The translations under genes were made by a program, and so were the position numbers. A stretch of DNA of 64,000 nt from Gammaproteobacteria bacterium 45_16_T64 (GTDB lineage: Bacteria > Pseudomonadota > Gammaproteobacteria > Pseudomonadales > Ketobacteraceae): the NCBI GenBank assembly GCA_002162955.1, contig MABD01000014.1, forward strand, positions 47,021-111,020, in the 5' to 3' direction. Shown here in pieces: positions 1-9,886 of this stretch (position 1 is the stretch's first letter; each line of letters begins with the position of its first letter). The notes under the pieces are model-generated. The model did not search any database. It was given only the letters and a program-made list of their open reading frames with translations, and was not told where the DNA came from.

Positions 1-186
1 AGACAGGTTCCGACGAAGATAGCGTATTTTAACGCCCTCCGACTAGGCAACTTAGCTTAGGAATTCCCCCAACAGACAAGGGTTTTTGTGTTCGCAAAAA
101 GTGTGTTAACGTATCTATTAACAAAAACAATACAGAAGTACACATTATATATACTCCGCGATCAAACTTCATAAAGGTGTGCCGTA

Positions 187-594
187 GTGATTGATTACGA
201 ACTAACAGATCTACTTATCGAGCTAGAAGATATTCAGCAGCAAAAGTTTCTTAATCTAGCCCGAGGTCAGCAAGTTGCTGATCTTTTGGATTTTTATGAA
301 ATGCCAGAGCACCTATACACACTTAAGCAAGAACCTGCTAACGGACGCCCTCCAGAGCAATGTCGACGCAAAATTGCCTGTTTCAATTTTGGCATGGTAA
401 AAGACGACATCAAAACCAAGTTCATTGAATGCCTTTACATGATCGGGCATACCCCCGAGTTCATCAGTGAGGGTCTAGGAGAAGATATCCGATTCGTCGC
501 TGAATCCCTCAGAAGAGTCGTAGACGAGGCTCGTACCAAGCGCGCATCTGACTTACGCAAGAACCCTCAACGGTTCCGATTAGTCCCCTCTTAA
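187..594 (+). CDS. Hypothetical protein, 135 aa
   Basis: I do not recognise this family. The reading frame begins with GTG (GTG-ATT-GAT) and encodes a soluble, charged protein with no signal peptide or membrane segment. It contains a Cys-Arg-Arg-Lys-Ile-Ala-Cys stretch near residue 60 and a basic C-terminus (KNPQRFRL). Predicted helices dominate. It is a single-gene unit read toward the convergent oad operon and ends 12 bases before a bidirectional terminator. The codon pattern looks like that of its neighbours. The existence of the gene is well supported by frame length and terminator placement. Its function is unknown. Confidence 0.7.
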   Translation: MIDYELTDLLIELEDIQQQKFLNLARGQQVADLLDFYEMPEHLYTLKQEPANGRPPEQCRRKIACFNFGMVKDDIKTKFIECLYMIGHTPEFISEGLGEDIRFVAESLRRVVDEARTKRASDLRKNPQRFRLVPS

Positions 595-605
595 TCCCTT
601 GTCAG

Positions 606-667
606 CTTTATTCTGAGCATAAAAAAACCGCACATTAATGTGCGGTTTTTTTATGCTCAGAATAAAG
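606..667. terminator. Bidirectional terminator, perfect 62-nt palindrome
   Basis: The sequence is its own reverse complement over 62 bases (31-base arms, no loop). Each arm carries an A7 or T7 tract flanking a GC-rich core (ccgcacatt/aatgtgcgg). Transcripts from either side end in a hairpin followed by U residues, so it can stop both the plus-strand gene ending at 594 and oadB ending at 700. Confidence 0.9.
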
Positions 668-699
668 GACGTTTATCCGACCAGTTTATTCAACATAGC

Positions 700-2001
700 T
701 CATCCAACATAGTTCAATAGAATACCTGCAGCCACTGCCGAACCAATAACGCCAGCAACGTTTGGCCCCATTGCATGCATTAACAAGAAGTTCTGCGGGT
801 TAGACTCCAACCCAACCTTGTTAGCGACTCGTGCGGCCATGGGTACCGCAGACACTCCAGCGGCACCAATAAGCGGGTTAATCGGATCTTTAGAGAACTT
901 AGCTAGCAATTTACCCATCAACACACCAAACGCGGTACCAATACAAAACGCCACCATGCCCAATGATAAGATACCCAAGGTTTCTACCACTAAGAAAGAG
1001 GATGCGCTGAGCTTAGACCCAACCGCCAGGCCGAGGCCAATGGTGACGATGTTAATTAAGGTATTTTGAGCCGTATCACTCAAACGATCAACAACACCAC
1101 ATTCCCGCATCAAATTACCAAAGCAGAACATTCCCAATAGAGGTGCAGCATCTGGCAATAACATTGCGACCATCACAAGTATCAAAAGCGGGAAAATGAT
1201 TTTCTCGGTCTGTGATACAGGGCGTAACTGTTGCATCACAACCTTTCTTTCATCTTCTGTGGTTAACGCGCGCATAATGGGCGGCTGAATCATGGGGACC
1301 AATGCCATATAGGAATACGCCGCTACAGCAATAGCGCCCAGCAGATCTGGCGACAGCTTACTGGCAACGAATATTGCCGTAGGGCCATCTGCACCACCGA
1401 TAATACCGATAGAAGCAGCATCTGCGAGTGAGAAATCCACCACACCCAACACCGATAATCCGATTGCCCCGAGTAAAGCGGCGAAGATACCAAATTGAGC
1501 TGCAGCTCCTAGCAATAACGTCTTAGGATTGGCAAGCAATGGTCCAAAATCGGTCATCGCCCCTACTCCCATAAAGATCAGCAAAGGAAATACACCGGTA
1601 GTCAGACCAATCGTGTATATCATGTATAGCAAACCATCCGAATGACCTGCCTGCTTCGCCAAATAGTCCACCTGATCATGCACAGCAGGAGTCGCAGAGT
1701 ACACCGACGCTTTAATTTCATCGTAAGTAGACTCTATCCCTACTCCTAACAATTCATGCATCTGAGCAATCAACGCCGTATCACCAAAATGCAACGCATG
1801 AGATATGGCTGACTCGGCCATACCCGCTGCGGGGATATTAGACAAAATACCACCCACGCCAATAGGCACAAGCAACAGAGGCTCAAACCCTTTATTGATA
1901 GCCAGCCATAACAGACCCAGCCCAACAAGGATCATCACAACTTGCCCGGGCTCCACATGATAAAACCCCGTGCTATGCCAAAGGTTAATCAACTTATCCA
2001 T
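700..2001 (-). CDS. oadB: Oxaloacetate decarboxylase (Na+ pump) beta subunit
   Basis: This is the integral membrane subunit of a biotin-dependent decarboxylase sodium pump. It decarboxylates carboxybiotin and exports Na+. The 433-residue protein is hydrophobic throughout, with many membrane segments, and has the family signature [10 protein letters not shown] near residue 205, whose aspartate is implicated in Na+ coupling. A second conserved stretch ([12 protein letters not shown], then [11 protein letters not shown]) lies near the C-terminus. The length matches the family. It is the last gene of oadG-oadA-oadB, 12 bases after oadA, and is followed by the palindromic terminator at 606-667. 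It could belong to a methylmalonyl- or glutaconyl-CoA decarboxylase, but the neighbouring alpha subunit favours oxaloacetate. Confidence 0.95.
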   Translation of the reverse strand: MDKLINLWHSTGFYHVEPGQVVMILVGLGLLWLAINKGFEPLLLVPIGVGGILSNIPAAGMAESAISHALHFGDTALIAQMHELLGVGIESTYDEIKASVYSATPAVHDQVDYLAKQAGHSDGLLYMIYTIGLTTGVFPLLIFMGVGAMTDFGPLLANPKTLLLGAAAQFGIFAALLGAIGLSVLGVVDFSLADAASIGIIGGADGPTAIFVASKLSPDLLGAIAVAAYSYMALVPMIQPPIMRALTTEDERKVVMQQLRPVSQTEKIIFPLLILVMVAMLLPDAAPLLGMFCFGNLMRECGVVDRLSDTAQNTLINIVTIGLGLAVGSKLSASSFLVVETLGILSLGMVAFCIGTAFGVLMGKLLAKFSKDPINPLIGAAGVSAVPMAARVANKVGLESNPQNFLLMHAMGPNVAGVIGSAVAAGILLNYVG

Positions 2002-2013
2002 TGAAAACCCCTC

Positions 2014-3804
2014 TTAGCTTAGCGACAGCAGAGTATCACCCACCGCCACTGCGTCGCCTTCTTTTACAGATACCGACACTACCGTGCCCGCCCTTGCAGC
2101 CCGTACTTCAGTTTCCATCTTCATCGCTTCCATAATGATGATGACGTCTCCCTCTTGTACTTGCTGACCTGCAGACACACACACCTTAAAGATGTTACCT
2201 GCCAAAGGGGCAGCCACTGACTCACCGCCTCCTTGAGGCGCAACGGCGGGTGCCGCAGCAGGCGCTCCAGTTGCCGGAACAACCGAAGAGATATCACCAC
2301 CCTCAGCTACTTGTACAACATAGCTTTGACCGCTAACAGTCACGGTATATACGCCGTCATCGTTCACATTCTTTGCGGCGGATTTTGCCGTTGGCACCGC
2401 ATCGTCAAGCGTCGGGGCAGGTTCGAACGCATCTGCGTTACCACGGTTCTCCAAAAACTTGAGGCCAATTTGCGGGAACAACGCATAAATCAGGACATCA
2501 TCAACAGAATTTTCGGCGAGGGTAATACCCTTCTCTGCCGCCAAACCTTTCAATTCAGCCGTCAGCTTATCCATTTCATTGTCGAGTTTATCGGCAGGAC
2601 GACAGGTGATAGGCTCAGCACCGTCCAATACCTTGGTTTGTAATGCTTGGTCAAAGGCTGCAGGTGCGGCACCGTATTCACCCTTCAATACACCCGCGGT
2701 TTCCTTTGAAACAGTCTTATAGCGCTCGCCCGTAAGCACATTTAACACCGCTTGAGTGCCCACAATTTGTGAGGTTGGCGTCACCAGAGGAATATAACCA
2801 AGATCCTTACGTACCCGAGGGATCTCCTCTAATACCGCATCCAATTTATCCGCTGCACCCTGCTCTCTTAATTGGCTTTCCATGTTGGTCAACATGCCAC
2901 CCGGCACCTGCGCCACAAGAATACGAGAATCAACGCCTTTCATCGCCCCTTCAAACTTCGCATACTTCTTACGTACTTCTCTGAAATACGCTGATATCTC
3001 TTCCAGCAGATTGATATCCAAGCCAGTATCACGCTCGGTACCTTCGAAGATCGACACCACCGACTCAGTTGCTGAATGACCATAGGTCATACTCATAGAA
3101 GAGATAGCAGTATCGACATTATCAATACCCGCTTCCACTGCTTTAAGGATTGTTGTGGTCGAAAGTCCCGTGGTTGCGTGGCAATGCATGTGCACTGGGA
3201 TGTCTAAAACACCTTTAAGTTTTTTGACCAAATCATACGCAACATAAGGTTTCAGCAAACCGGCCATATCTTTAATACAGATAGAGTTAGCGCCCATATC
3301 CTGCAGGCGCTGAGCCATATCCACCCACATTTCTGTGGTGTGCACAGGGCTTACGGTGTATGAAATAGTACCTTGCGCATGTTTCTCTTGCTTAATAACC
3401 GCTTTAATTGCCGTTTCAAGATTGCGCACATCATTCATCGCATCAAATACGCGGAAGACATCTACGCCGTTTACTGCGGCACGCTCAACAAATTTATTAA
3501 CGACGTCATCAGCATAATGACGGTAACCTAGAATATTCTGACCTCGAAATAACATAGACTGAGGCGTATTGGGCATCGCCTTCTTTAATAGACGAATCCT
3601 TTCCCAAGGATCTTCGCCTAAATACCGAATGCAGGAATCAAAAGTTGCTCCTCCCCAGGTCTCTAACGACCAGAAGCCAACTTTATCCAGCTTTTCTGCA
3701 ATAGGTAACATATCCTCTACACGTAAACGCGTAGCGAATAACGATTGATGGGCGTCGCGAAGGACGACATCAGTGATGCCTAACGGCATTTTTGCCTCAC
3801 TCAT
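2014..3804 (-). CDS. oadA: Oxaloacetate decarboxylase alpha subunit (biotin carrier)
   Basis: This subunit transfers the carboxyl group of oxaloacetate to biotin, giving pyruvate, and presents carboxybiotin to OadB. The 596-residue protein starts with a carboxyltransferase TIM barrel ([11 protein letters not shown] near residue 10, metal-binding HMHCHATTG near 207). A conserved PYC/OadA helical domain follows, then an Ala/Pro-rich linker at about 495-525 and a C-terminal biotinyl domain with EAMKMET. The biotinylated lysine is residue 562. The gene lies between oadG and oadB in the standard order. Length and motifs are typical and I see nothing degraded. Confidence 0.95.
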   Translation of the reverse strand: MSEAKMPLGITDVVLRDAHQSLFATRLRVEDMLPIAEKLDKVGFWSLETWGGATFDSCIRYLGEDPWERIRLLKKAMPNTPQSMLFRGQNILGYRHYADDVVNKFVERAAVNGVDVFRVFDAMNDVRNLETAIKAVIKQEKHAQGTISYTVSPVHTTEMWVDMAQRLQDMGANSICIKDMAGLLKPYVAYDLVKKLKGVLDIPVHMHCHATTGLSTTTILKAVEAGIDNVDTAISSMSMTYGHSATESVVSIFEGTERDTGLDINLLEEISAYFREVRKKYAKFEGAMKGVDSRILVAQVPGGMLTNMESQLREQGAADKLDAVLEEIPRVRKDLGYIPLVTPTSQIVGTQAVLNVLTGERYKTVSKETAGVLKGEYGAAPAAFDQALQTKVLDGAEPITCRPADKLDNEMDKLTAELKGLAAEKGITLAENSVDDVLIYALFPQIGLKFLENRGNADAFEPAPTLDDAVPTAKSAAKNVNDDGVYTVTVSGQSYVVQVAEGGDISSVVPATGAPAAAPAVAPQGGGESVAAPLAGNIFKVCVSAGQQVQEGDVIIIMEAMKMETEVRAARAGTVVSVSVKEGDAVAVGDTLLSLS

Positions 3805-3852
3805 GAAAATGGCCTTTTATAGTTTAGTTTTGCTTAACTCAATTCCAGTTCG

Positions 3853-4110
3853 CTACTTGTGGCGCGAACGATGCCGATGAATTGCAGCTGAGATAACAGC
3901 TAGCAACTGGCCATCGGATACCTGGTTGGGTTCATTGGGTTGATTTACGGATGCTGCAGGCTGTTCAGCAGGGGCTGGCACCGGTGGAGCATACTTATTT
4001 ACCAGCTTGGACATTAATGTCGTGGTAAACACGAGAAGTGTCAGAAATACAAACACCGCACCCATGCCTAACATCATGAGATTAATTCCTTCCCACATAA
4101 GCTGATTCAT
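3853..4110 (-). CDS. oadG: Oxaloacetate decarboxylase gamma subunit
   Basis: This small subunit holds the decarboxylase pump together and supplies a metal site. The 85-residue protein has one N-terminal membrane segment (about residues 10-32), a Pro/Ala-rich linker, and a His-rich C-terminus (HRHRSRHK). That tail matches the known role of OadG C-terminal histidines in Zn binding and interaction with OadA. It is the first gene of the operon, 48 bases before oadA. Its small size and low complexity make sequence recognition weak, so the call relies partly on the neighbours. Confidence 0.9.
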   Translation of the reverse strand: MNQLMWEGINLMMLGMGAVFVFLTLLVFTTTLMSKLVNKYAPPVPAPAEQPAASVNQPNEPNQVSDGQLLAVISAAIHRHRSRHK

Positions 4111-4505
4111 GGTTTACACCCTAAGTGATGAATCGATCTATACGCTTTGATAAATCAAAGCGGCCCGTTCTTAATCTCGATTAAAAACATCGCAATAACC
4201 TCACTATAGCGAGCCCCGAACAATTAAGAGCGGCAAATTTACCGCGTATATTCCATCGAGGCAACACCAAAAGCGCGCACAACGGCGTTTTTTCAGTCAA
4301 TTTGCGCACCATTTTGGTGGCTTATACCCACTATAAAAATGACTTATTTATCAAGCACATTGCCCTTCAATAGGGCACTCGCCCTGATTCACCAATAAAA
4401 CCGGGGGCTACGCCCAATTTTTGGGCGTCGCACCAATACAGACAGCAGACCCAGGGAAACATCAGAACAATAGATTGTCTCCAATAGCACACAAATAATC
4501 GATCC
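4111..4505. other. Intergenic region upstream of oad operon
   Basis: About 400 bases without a convincing gene. It must contain the oadGAB promoter on the minus strand. Two short hairpins are visible: one with arms tgccct/agggca near 4360-4377, and one with arms acgccca/tgggcgt at 4410-4428. I could not assign a regulator site. Confidence 0.5.
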
Positions 4506-4508
4506 AAA

Positions 4509-4536
4509 AAAAAGCCCAGCATATGCTGGGCTTTTT
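4509..4536 (-). terminator. Rho-independent terminator of the calcium-repeat lipoprotein gene
   Basis: A perfect palindrome with arms aaaaagcccagcat/atgctgggcttttt lies 14 bases beyond the stop codon at 4550. On the minus strand the hairpin is followed by eight T residues, a strong intrinsic terminator. Confidence 0.9.
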
Positions 4537-4549
4537 CTATTTCGCTTCC

Positions 4550-7168
4550 TTAAGGAAGAATATTATCCCTTACGCACCTGACGTAATTATACTCTGGCCG
4601 TAATACATCCCCCTGTGGGCCAGAAGAGTACCCTGTGGTTCCGAAAGAACTGGCTGCATTCGGAGTAAAAGTACTTGCCGACGATAGCACATTGTCTGTT
4701 TTTCCATCGCTACGTTGCGCTCCTGCACCATGAACATCCACTACTCCGTAGTTTGAGAAATACCCTAGACCTCGACCAAACGTAACGTAGGCACCTTTGT
4801 TTCCACTACCTAAGTAATTAAGCAAGGCGGTACTTGTCCAATACGCCCCCCAATCAGTCTCCCCATCCTCATTTGTCACCTGAGTTGAATTAAAGTATGT
4901 GGTATTCACTGCGGGTGAGGCGGTGTTTTCAGGAGACTTGGTGTAATCAACAATACTATGGAGCTCTTTCATATTGGGCAGACGCCAATCGGTCCAGCTA
5001 CCTGTCGTTGACGCTTCACACATTGCCAGTGCATCGGAAAAATCACTTGGAGGTGTACTTGAATCATCCTGCTCCCACATTAAGTGGGTTGCAGAGTCAG
5101 ATACAGTGCTATTTCCGTTGTCGGTGAAACTATTAGCCCCATAACTGGTATTGCCTCTCACACAACGAGTATAAAAGTTGCCATACGTAGGATCAGTCTC
5201 ATAAGTTTTAATATGACCATCCACAAAGTTCACACCAAAGAATCCATCCGCAAGCTCGTAAATAATTCCGGAAAAGATCTGCGTTATATTCAGTGTTGAT
5301 GAGGCATACTGCCCATCAATCATTCGCTCGCCCGCATCAGGGTCACCATACCCCACATCGAAGTATGTGGTATCAATAAAGGGCTCAATACCCTCAGTAT
5401 CTACGGTGGTACCATTACTGGTTGCTCCTGTCTTGGCACTCAAATCTTCACCACTCATCAGGTAAATCGATACCAACTCTTTGGTGGACGGCAACCGCCA
5501 ATCAGAAAAATTGCCATAATCCAGCGCACTACAATAAGAATCCGCATCAGCTTGGCTAAGTTGATCATCCCGGTTTAATCCATCAACACCGTCTGTGTCG
5601 CTTGATGCTTGCCACATAAGCCCCGTGTGGTTATCAATAACAATTCCTCCGTCATTACAGGTGCTGTAACTGGGTTGATTACCTTCGTAATCGCCATCCT
5701 GCCCTTCTCCAACGCAGGTTTCACTGTTTCCAGTTATTTCGCCATAACAAAGCGTCTGATTCGTATCTACGATGGTATAGGTATACGTTGGCGTAGGCTC
5801 AACACAGTCTGTTGATTGTGTTTCATCCAATGGAAAAGCATCATCTGCATCATCCACACCGTCGTTATCATCATCAGTATCCGCATTGTTTCCGGTACCA
5901 TCACCGTCTGTATCCACAGATTCTGTTTCATCGAGAGGGAACGCATCAGAGCCATCATCCACACCATCATTGTCATCATCCGTATCCGCATTATTTCCAG
6001 TGCCATCACCATCAGTATCTACGGATTCAGATGGGTCAAAAGGAAAAGCATCGGAGGAGTCTGCCACATCATCATTATCATCATCAGTATCGGCATTGTC
6101 CCCAACCCCGTCGTCATCCGAATCAGCTGATTCAGTGTCATCAAATGGAAATGCGTCTTCATCGTCGATCACTTGATCGTTGTCATCATCAGTGTCAGCG
6201 TTATCACCGGTACCGTCACCATCAGAATCCGTTGTTTCACTTTCATCATTAGGGAACGCGTCGCTATTATCTCCAGTACCATCACTATCACTATCTGTGG
6301 TTTCAGTCTCATCATTTGGAAAAGCGTCACTATTATTACCAACACCGTCGCTATCGCTGTCTTCAGATTCCGTTGCATCTAGCGGGAATGCATCTGATTC
6401 ATCCGCCACATCGTCATTATCATCATCTGTATCTTCGTTATTACCCACCCCATCATCATCGGTATCTACAGACTCACTGCCATCTTCAGGGAAAGCATCA
6501 TCGTCATCAAATACACCATCGTCATCTGCGTCTTCGATAATATCAGCGGTACCATCACCATCGGCATCAAGCTCCTCGCTCACAGCTGGCTCTTCAATAT
6601 CTCCGTCTTCAACATAGGTATCGATATTATCCACCAAATGATCAAGAGCTTCTGATGCAGCAATTAATTCTGTCCTCGTGGTTTTCTCTTCGAGTGTTTC
6701 CTGCACCTCAGGGCTTGCTTCAAAATCACTTTCAGACAAAGCGAAGTCCAAACCCGAAAGATCGAGGTCCGATAAATCTGGCAGCTGAATCGTAGAGTCG
6801 TCATCATCTTCACTATCGATCGACTGTAAGAAACGGGCAAGATTTACGGTGTCTTCATTGATATCTTCATCGCCAAGCAAATCGATAATACTCAACACTG
6901 ACTTACCCGACACACCGGAGAAGGTGTAATTACCGAGACTAAAAACAACACTCTCCCCCTCTTCGTATAGATATTCTCCGTCAGCATTGGTAACGCCTTG
7001 ATGAGTGCCTGAGTCATACGCCATATTTCCAATGGGTGAGTCAAATATAACTCCCGTTAATCCCGTTGACTCATCCGTGCCGCTACTACTCCCCCCACCG
7101 CCACCGCCGCAAGCGGATAGATAAAATGTCATGCATATCGTAGTGAGAAGGTGGTAACGGTTATTCAT
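4550..7168 (-). CDS. Lipoprotein with thrombospondin type 3-like calcium repeats and two DUF1566 domains
   Basis: This is an 872-residue exported lipoprotein with a signal peptide and lipobox LSAC (lipidated Cys20), then a Gly/Ser linker. Residues about 195-455 are an acidic repeat array rich in DxDxDGxxD and DAFPxDxxES motifs, typical of thrombospondin type 3 calcium-binding repeats in marine bacteria. Residues about 480-700 and 705-868 are two DUF1566 (Lcl C-terminal-like) domains. Both have the LMWQ/LMWE, WRLPxxKEL and YVRCVR or YTRCVRG hallmarks, a fold associated with surface binding. The likely role is a calcium-stiffened stalk presenting two binding heads at the cell surface. The ligand is unknown. 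The terminator at 4509-4536 ends its transcript. Confidence 0.85.
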   Translation of the reverse strand: MNNRYHLLTTICMTFYLSACGGGGGGSSSGTDESTGLTGVIFDSPIGNMAYDSGTHQGVTNADGEYLYEEGESVVFSLGNYTFSGVSGKSVLSIIDLLGDEDINEDTVNLARFLQSIDSEDDDDSTIQLPDLSDLDLSGLDFALSESDFEASPEVQETLEEKTTRTELIAASEALDHLVDNIDTYVEDGDIEEPAVSEELDADGDGTADIIEDADDDGVFDDDDAFPEDGSESVDTDDDGVGNNEDTDDDNDDVADESDAFPLDATESEDSDSDGVGNNSDAFPNDETETTDSDSDGTGDNSDAFPNDESETTDSDGDGTGDNADTDDDNDQVIDDEDAFPFDDTESADSDDDGVGDNADTDDDNDDVADSSDAFPFDPSESVDTDGDGTGNNADTDDDNDGVDDGSDAFPLDETESVDTDGDGTGNNADTDDDNDGVDDADDAFPLDETQSTDCVEPTPTYTYTIVDTNQTLCYGEITGNSETCVGEGQDGDYEGNQPSYSTCNDGGIVIDNHTGLMWQASSDTDGVDGLNRDDQLSQADADSYCSALDYGNFSDWRLPSTKELVSIYLMSGEDLSAKTGATSNGTTVDTEGIEPFIDTTYFDVGYGDPDAGERMIDGQYASSTLNITQIFSGIIYELADGFFGVNFVDGHIKTYETDPTYGNFYTRCVRGNTSYGANSFTDNGNSTVSDSATHLMWEQDDSSTPPSDFSDALAMCEASTTGSWTDWRLPNMKELHSIVDYTKSPENTASPAVNTTYFNSTQVTNEDGETDWGAYWTSTALLNYLGSGNKGAYVTFGRGLGYFSNYGVVDVHGAGAQRSDGKTDNVLSSASTFTPNAASSFGTTGYSSGPQGDVLRPEYNYVRCVRDNILP
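5815..6540 (-). repeat. In-gene tandem repeats encoding calcium-binding units
   Basis: These imperfect direct repeats lie inside the lipoprotein gene. Long units of 35 codons (105 bp) alternate with short units of about 22 codons that lack the 13-residue DTDDDND insert. The two long units nearest the C-terminal side (about 5815-6030) are nearly identical at DNA level, which suggests recent duplication. Confidence 0.75.
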
Positions 7169-7514
7169 AAGTAGAAACTCCTGAACTAAGTAAAGTGCAT
7201 CGTTCGCCGCAATGGCGTTGATACCCAGATAGTGTGGTGCAGAAATTACAAAGCAGACAACATGCCAGCTGCAATTTCCTCCATGATTTCAGGACATTAC
7301 ATTGAGCCAAAATAATATAAGTAACGACAAGCCCCGCTAACGCTTATACGAGACAAGCAACCGCTTATAGTATTTAATAGCGCTTAAAGCTTTCTTATAG
7401 ATTTTGTAACAATTGAGAGGGGGCAAGCCCCCTAGGTTACACGGGGCATATTTACACTTGTGATAGAAACACAATAGCGCTTTGATATTCGCTTTTAATA
7501 ACAACCGAACATCG
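7169..7514. other. Intergenic region with repeated cgcttata motifs
   Basis: There is no convincing gene here. The region holds the promoter of the lipoprotein gene. The motif cgcttata occurs twice (about 7340-7375), and similar gcttatag copies recur near 7858 and 13760 around the signalling cluster. They could be shared regulator or promoter elements, or chance. Confidence 0.4.
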
Positions 7515-7706
7515 CTACTGCTTTTTTGAAGGCACTGCTGTGATCATAATACTATCATCGTCACAATAGGCAGCAATTTTACTTTCTATATACTCTTGAT
7601 CCGCATCAGGGAAACGTTGCCTAATCAAGCTTTCGATAAGTCGCTTTTCATGCTCGTTCAATCCCAGGCCTTGCTCTGGATATAACCCTTGATATAGCTC
7701 TTTCAC
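7515..7706 (-). CDS. Small hypothetical protein, 63 aa
   Basis: I do not recognise this protein. The open frame extends back to a TTG at 7790. A GTG at 7706 has a good ribosome binding site (AGGGGA, 6 bases upstream), so I prefer that start and a soluble 63-residue product. With the longer start it would gain a hydrophobic N-terminus (VVCFIVMTVC), which could act as a signal anchor. The protein is acidic in the middle (PDADQEYIES, CDDDS) and basic at the end. It lies between the hybrid kinase and the lipoprotein gene, and no partner can be inferred. Confidence 0.5.
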   Translation of the reverse strand: MKELYQGLYPEQGLGLNEHEKRLIESLIRQRFPDADQEYIESKIAAYCDDDSIMITAVPSKKQ

Positions 7707-7903
7707 TTCAATTCCCCTCACACTACAGACAGTCATAACAATAAAGCAGACTACGTGCCAAAGGGTATTTTTTGATTTAATTTCAAACAATTAAAGATAG
7801 GCCAACACCCAAACTGTAGAACTAAAGCCCGAAGCCTTATAGCGAAAGACTGCTTTCGCTTATAGCAGCACCATCGACAAGCAGGATCTACAAACAAGGC
7901 CAG

Positions 7904-9886
7904 TCACTCAACACGCTCAATAAATTGGATAACTTTGAGAAATTGATAACTTCCTACCAACGGCCCAATCCGACGCAAAAATGGCCCATATTCGGGAGAA
8001 TCCCCCAATCCCTTTATTAATTGTCGAATAGCGAGAATATTATGCTTTTCTGCGTGCTCTTTCATTTCCAATAAAATTCTACTATCCGGTAGCACCATAG
8101 GCATATCGGCAATAGCAACACTTTGATCAGGCTGAGAGTGTATCCATGTCAACCCTAGATGCTCGCCCAGCAGCGATAACACAACCTCTTCTTCAATCGG
8201 CTTTTCTAGAATATCTTGAAAATCAACACGATGAATTTTCTCTCTCATATCTTCCCTAGCGGCAGCAGTTAACGCGATTACTGGTACCTCTCGATAACCA
8301 GCGCTACGAATCTCATTCAGCACCGAAAAACCATCTTTGTCCGGCATATAGATATCTAGAAATAGTAGGTCCGTATTTTCACTCTCCAATTGCTTCAGAA
8401 TATCACTACCGCCATCAAGTTCACTGACAACAAACCCAAGCTGCTGCAACATCTGCCGCAGCACCTCACGATTAAAATCAATATCATCAACGATCAATAT
8501 ATTCCTTCGCTCGCCCTCATAGCCCACCACACGAGTACTAAGAGTCGATGTCGAATGTATTTTTTGGTCAACCGTAGACAATTGTAGGTCAAACAAAAAG
8601 GCACTCCCTTCGCCCAATTGACTCTTCACTGTTAGGTCCCCCCCCATCAATGCAATAAGATTCTTGCTTATCGTCAAACCTAACCCAGACCCTTCCGCAC
8701 TAGTCATTGAATTCCCAACCTGTCGATACGGTATAAAAATATCCTCCAACATACTTTGAGGGATACCAATACCCGTATCTGCGATGGTGAATCGCAACAC
8801 ACAACTATCACCATCGCTGTGTTTTTTTGAATTAACCAACACAATTGAAAAGGTAACCTCACCATTTTCCGTGAATTTAACCGCGTTATTGAGCAGATTT
8901 AACAACACCTGTCGCAGGCGTTTATCATCGACAAAAACAGCTGCCGGCAGATCTTCGGGAAATTCATAAATGAGTTTAATATCCTTCATTTCTGCACGTA
9001 CAGCAGTCATTTCTACCAGCGTGTTTAGAAAATCTAACAAAGGCACATCCGACGGCATGAGTTGAATCCCATCTGAGTCCACCTTCGAAAAATCAAGAAT
9101 GTCATTAATCAACGTCAGCAAATGGGCAGCGCTACGATGAATCGTATCAACACCGCGCCCCTGAGCTTCCATAATCCCCGTATCTTTCTTAAATAGCTGA
9201 GTATAACCAAGGATGGCATTTAGCGGTGTCCGAAGCTCATGACTCACGTTCGCCATAAATCGTGTTTTAGCTCGATCCGCAATTTCGATATTCTTATTCA
9301 CCTTATTCAGCCGATATACCAACACCAGTATGATTACCCATACGACCACAAATAGCGCAGGAATAATGAATGCTTGGGTCACCAACTCCGCTTTAAGATC
9401 CGCTCCTAACCAACGATAATATGCGTCCGTCATACTGAAATGCGCCACCGCCAGCATATTGAGTTCGTCATCAATAACTGCGATTTTTGTGTCAATACAA
9501 CTGCCACAGTCAAGAGTCCCCTCCCGCAGATCTAGACTGCCTTTTACGGCCGCGACGACATCATAATCAACCTCCAACGCAACCCCTTTTATAAAAGGCT
9601 CATCAATCGATGGATCAGTAATAAGCAGCATTTCCTCAAACGCAATTAAGATCGCTTTTTCACGCTGCATATCATCTTTAATCTCCAGCGCTTTTAATAA
9701 TGCTCCCGCTTGAGATTGAGAAAGAATCTCGGCCTGGGTTTCAGCGGCAAGGCGCAGTCGCGGATCAAGCACGTTGTACCAATACTGGTAAAGGGACCCT
9801 AAAAAGAAAACCATCATAAACAGGAAAACAATGCTAATCACCGCATTATTAATGGCGTGGGGCGGTATATTTATTTTAAGGCGCAT
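7904..9886 (-). CDS. Hybrid sensor histidine kinase with C-terminal receiver
   Basis: This is a 660-residue membrane kinase. A membrane segment at about residues 15-35 is followed by a periplasmic sensor of about 135 residues with a Cys-Gly-Ser-Cys motif (C127, C130) and a second membrane segment at about 173-192. Next come a HisKA domain with phospho-acceptor H216 (SHELRTPLN), an HATPase domain with GSGLGLTISK, and a receiver at about 465-580 (VDD, LDIYMPDKDG). A tail of about 70 residues resembles no domain I know. It overlaps the upstream YfiR-like gene by 11 bases, so the two are probably translated together and the YfiR-like protein may signal through this sensor. Likely phosphotransfer targets are the two response regulators in the cluster. 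Confidence 0.9.
   Translation of the reverse strand: MRLKINIPPHAINNAVISIVFLFMMVFFLGSLYQYWYNVLDPRLRLAAETQAEILSQSQAGALLKALEIKDDMQREKAILIAFEEMLLITDPSIDEPFIKGVALEVDYDVVAAVKGSLDLREGTLDCGSCIDTKIAVIDDELNMLAVAHFSMTDAYYRWLGADLKAELVTQAFIIPALFVVVWVIILVLVYRLNKVNKNIEIADRAKTRFMANVSHELRTPLNAILGYTQLFKKDTGIMEAQGRGVDTIHRSAAHLLTLINDILDFSKVDSDGIQLMPSDVPLLDFLNTLVEMTAVRAEMKDIKLIYEFPEDLPAAVFVDDKRLRQVLLNLLNNAVKFTENGEVTFSIVLVNSKKHSDGDSCVLRFTIADTGIGIPQSMLEDIFIPYRQVGNSMTSAEGSGLGLTISKNLIALMGGDLTVKSQLGEGSAFLFDLQLSTVDQKIHSTSTLSTRVVGYEGERRNILIVDDIDFNREVLRQMLQQLGFVVSELDGGSDILKQLESENTDLLFLDIYMPDKDGFSVLNEIRSAGYREVPVIALTAAAREDMREKIHRVDFQDILEKPIEEEVVLSLLGEHLGLTWIHSQPDQSVAIADMPMVLPDSRILLEMKEHAEKHNILAIRQLIKGLGDSPEYGPFLRRIGPLVGSYQFLKVIQFIERVE

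Noticed and set aside
2233..3517. Plus-strand frames within oadA
   Set aside because: They are antisense to a well-conserved gene and have no recognisable product.
5812..6617. Several long plus-strand open frames opposite the lipoprotein gene (His-, Ser- or Ile-rich)
   Set aside because: They are antisense shadows of the Asp-rich repeats. Their low-complexity composition follows from GAT/GAC codons read in other frames, and none has a ribosome binding site or domain.
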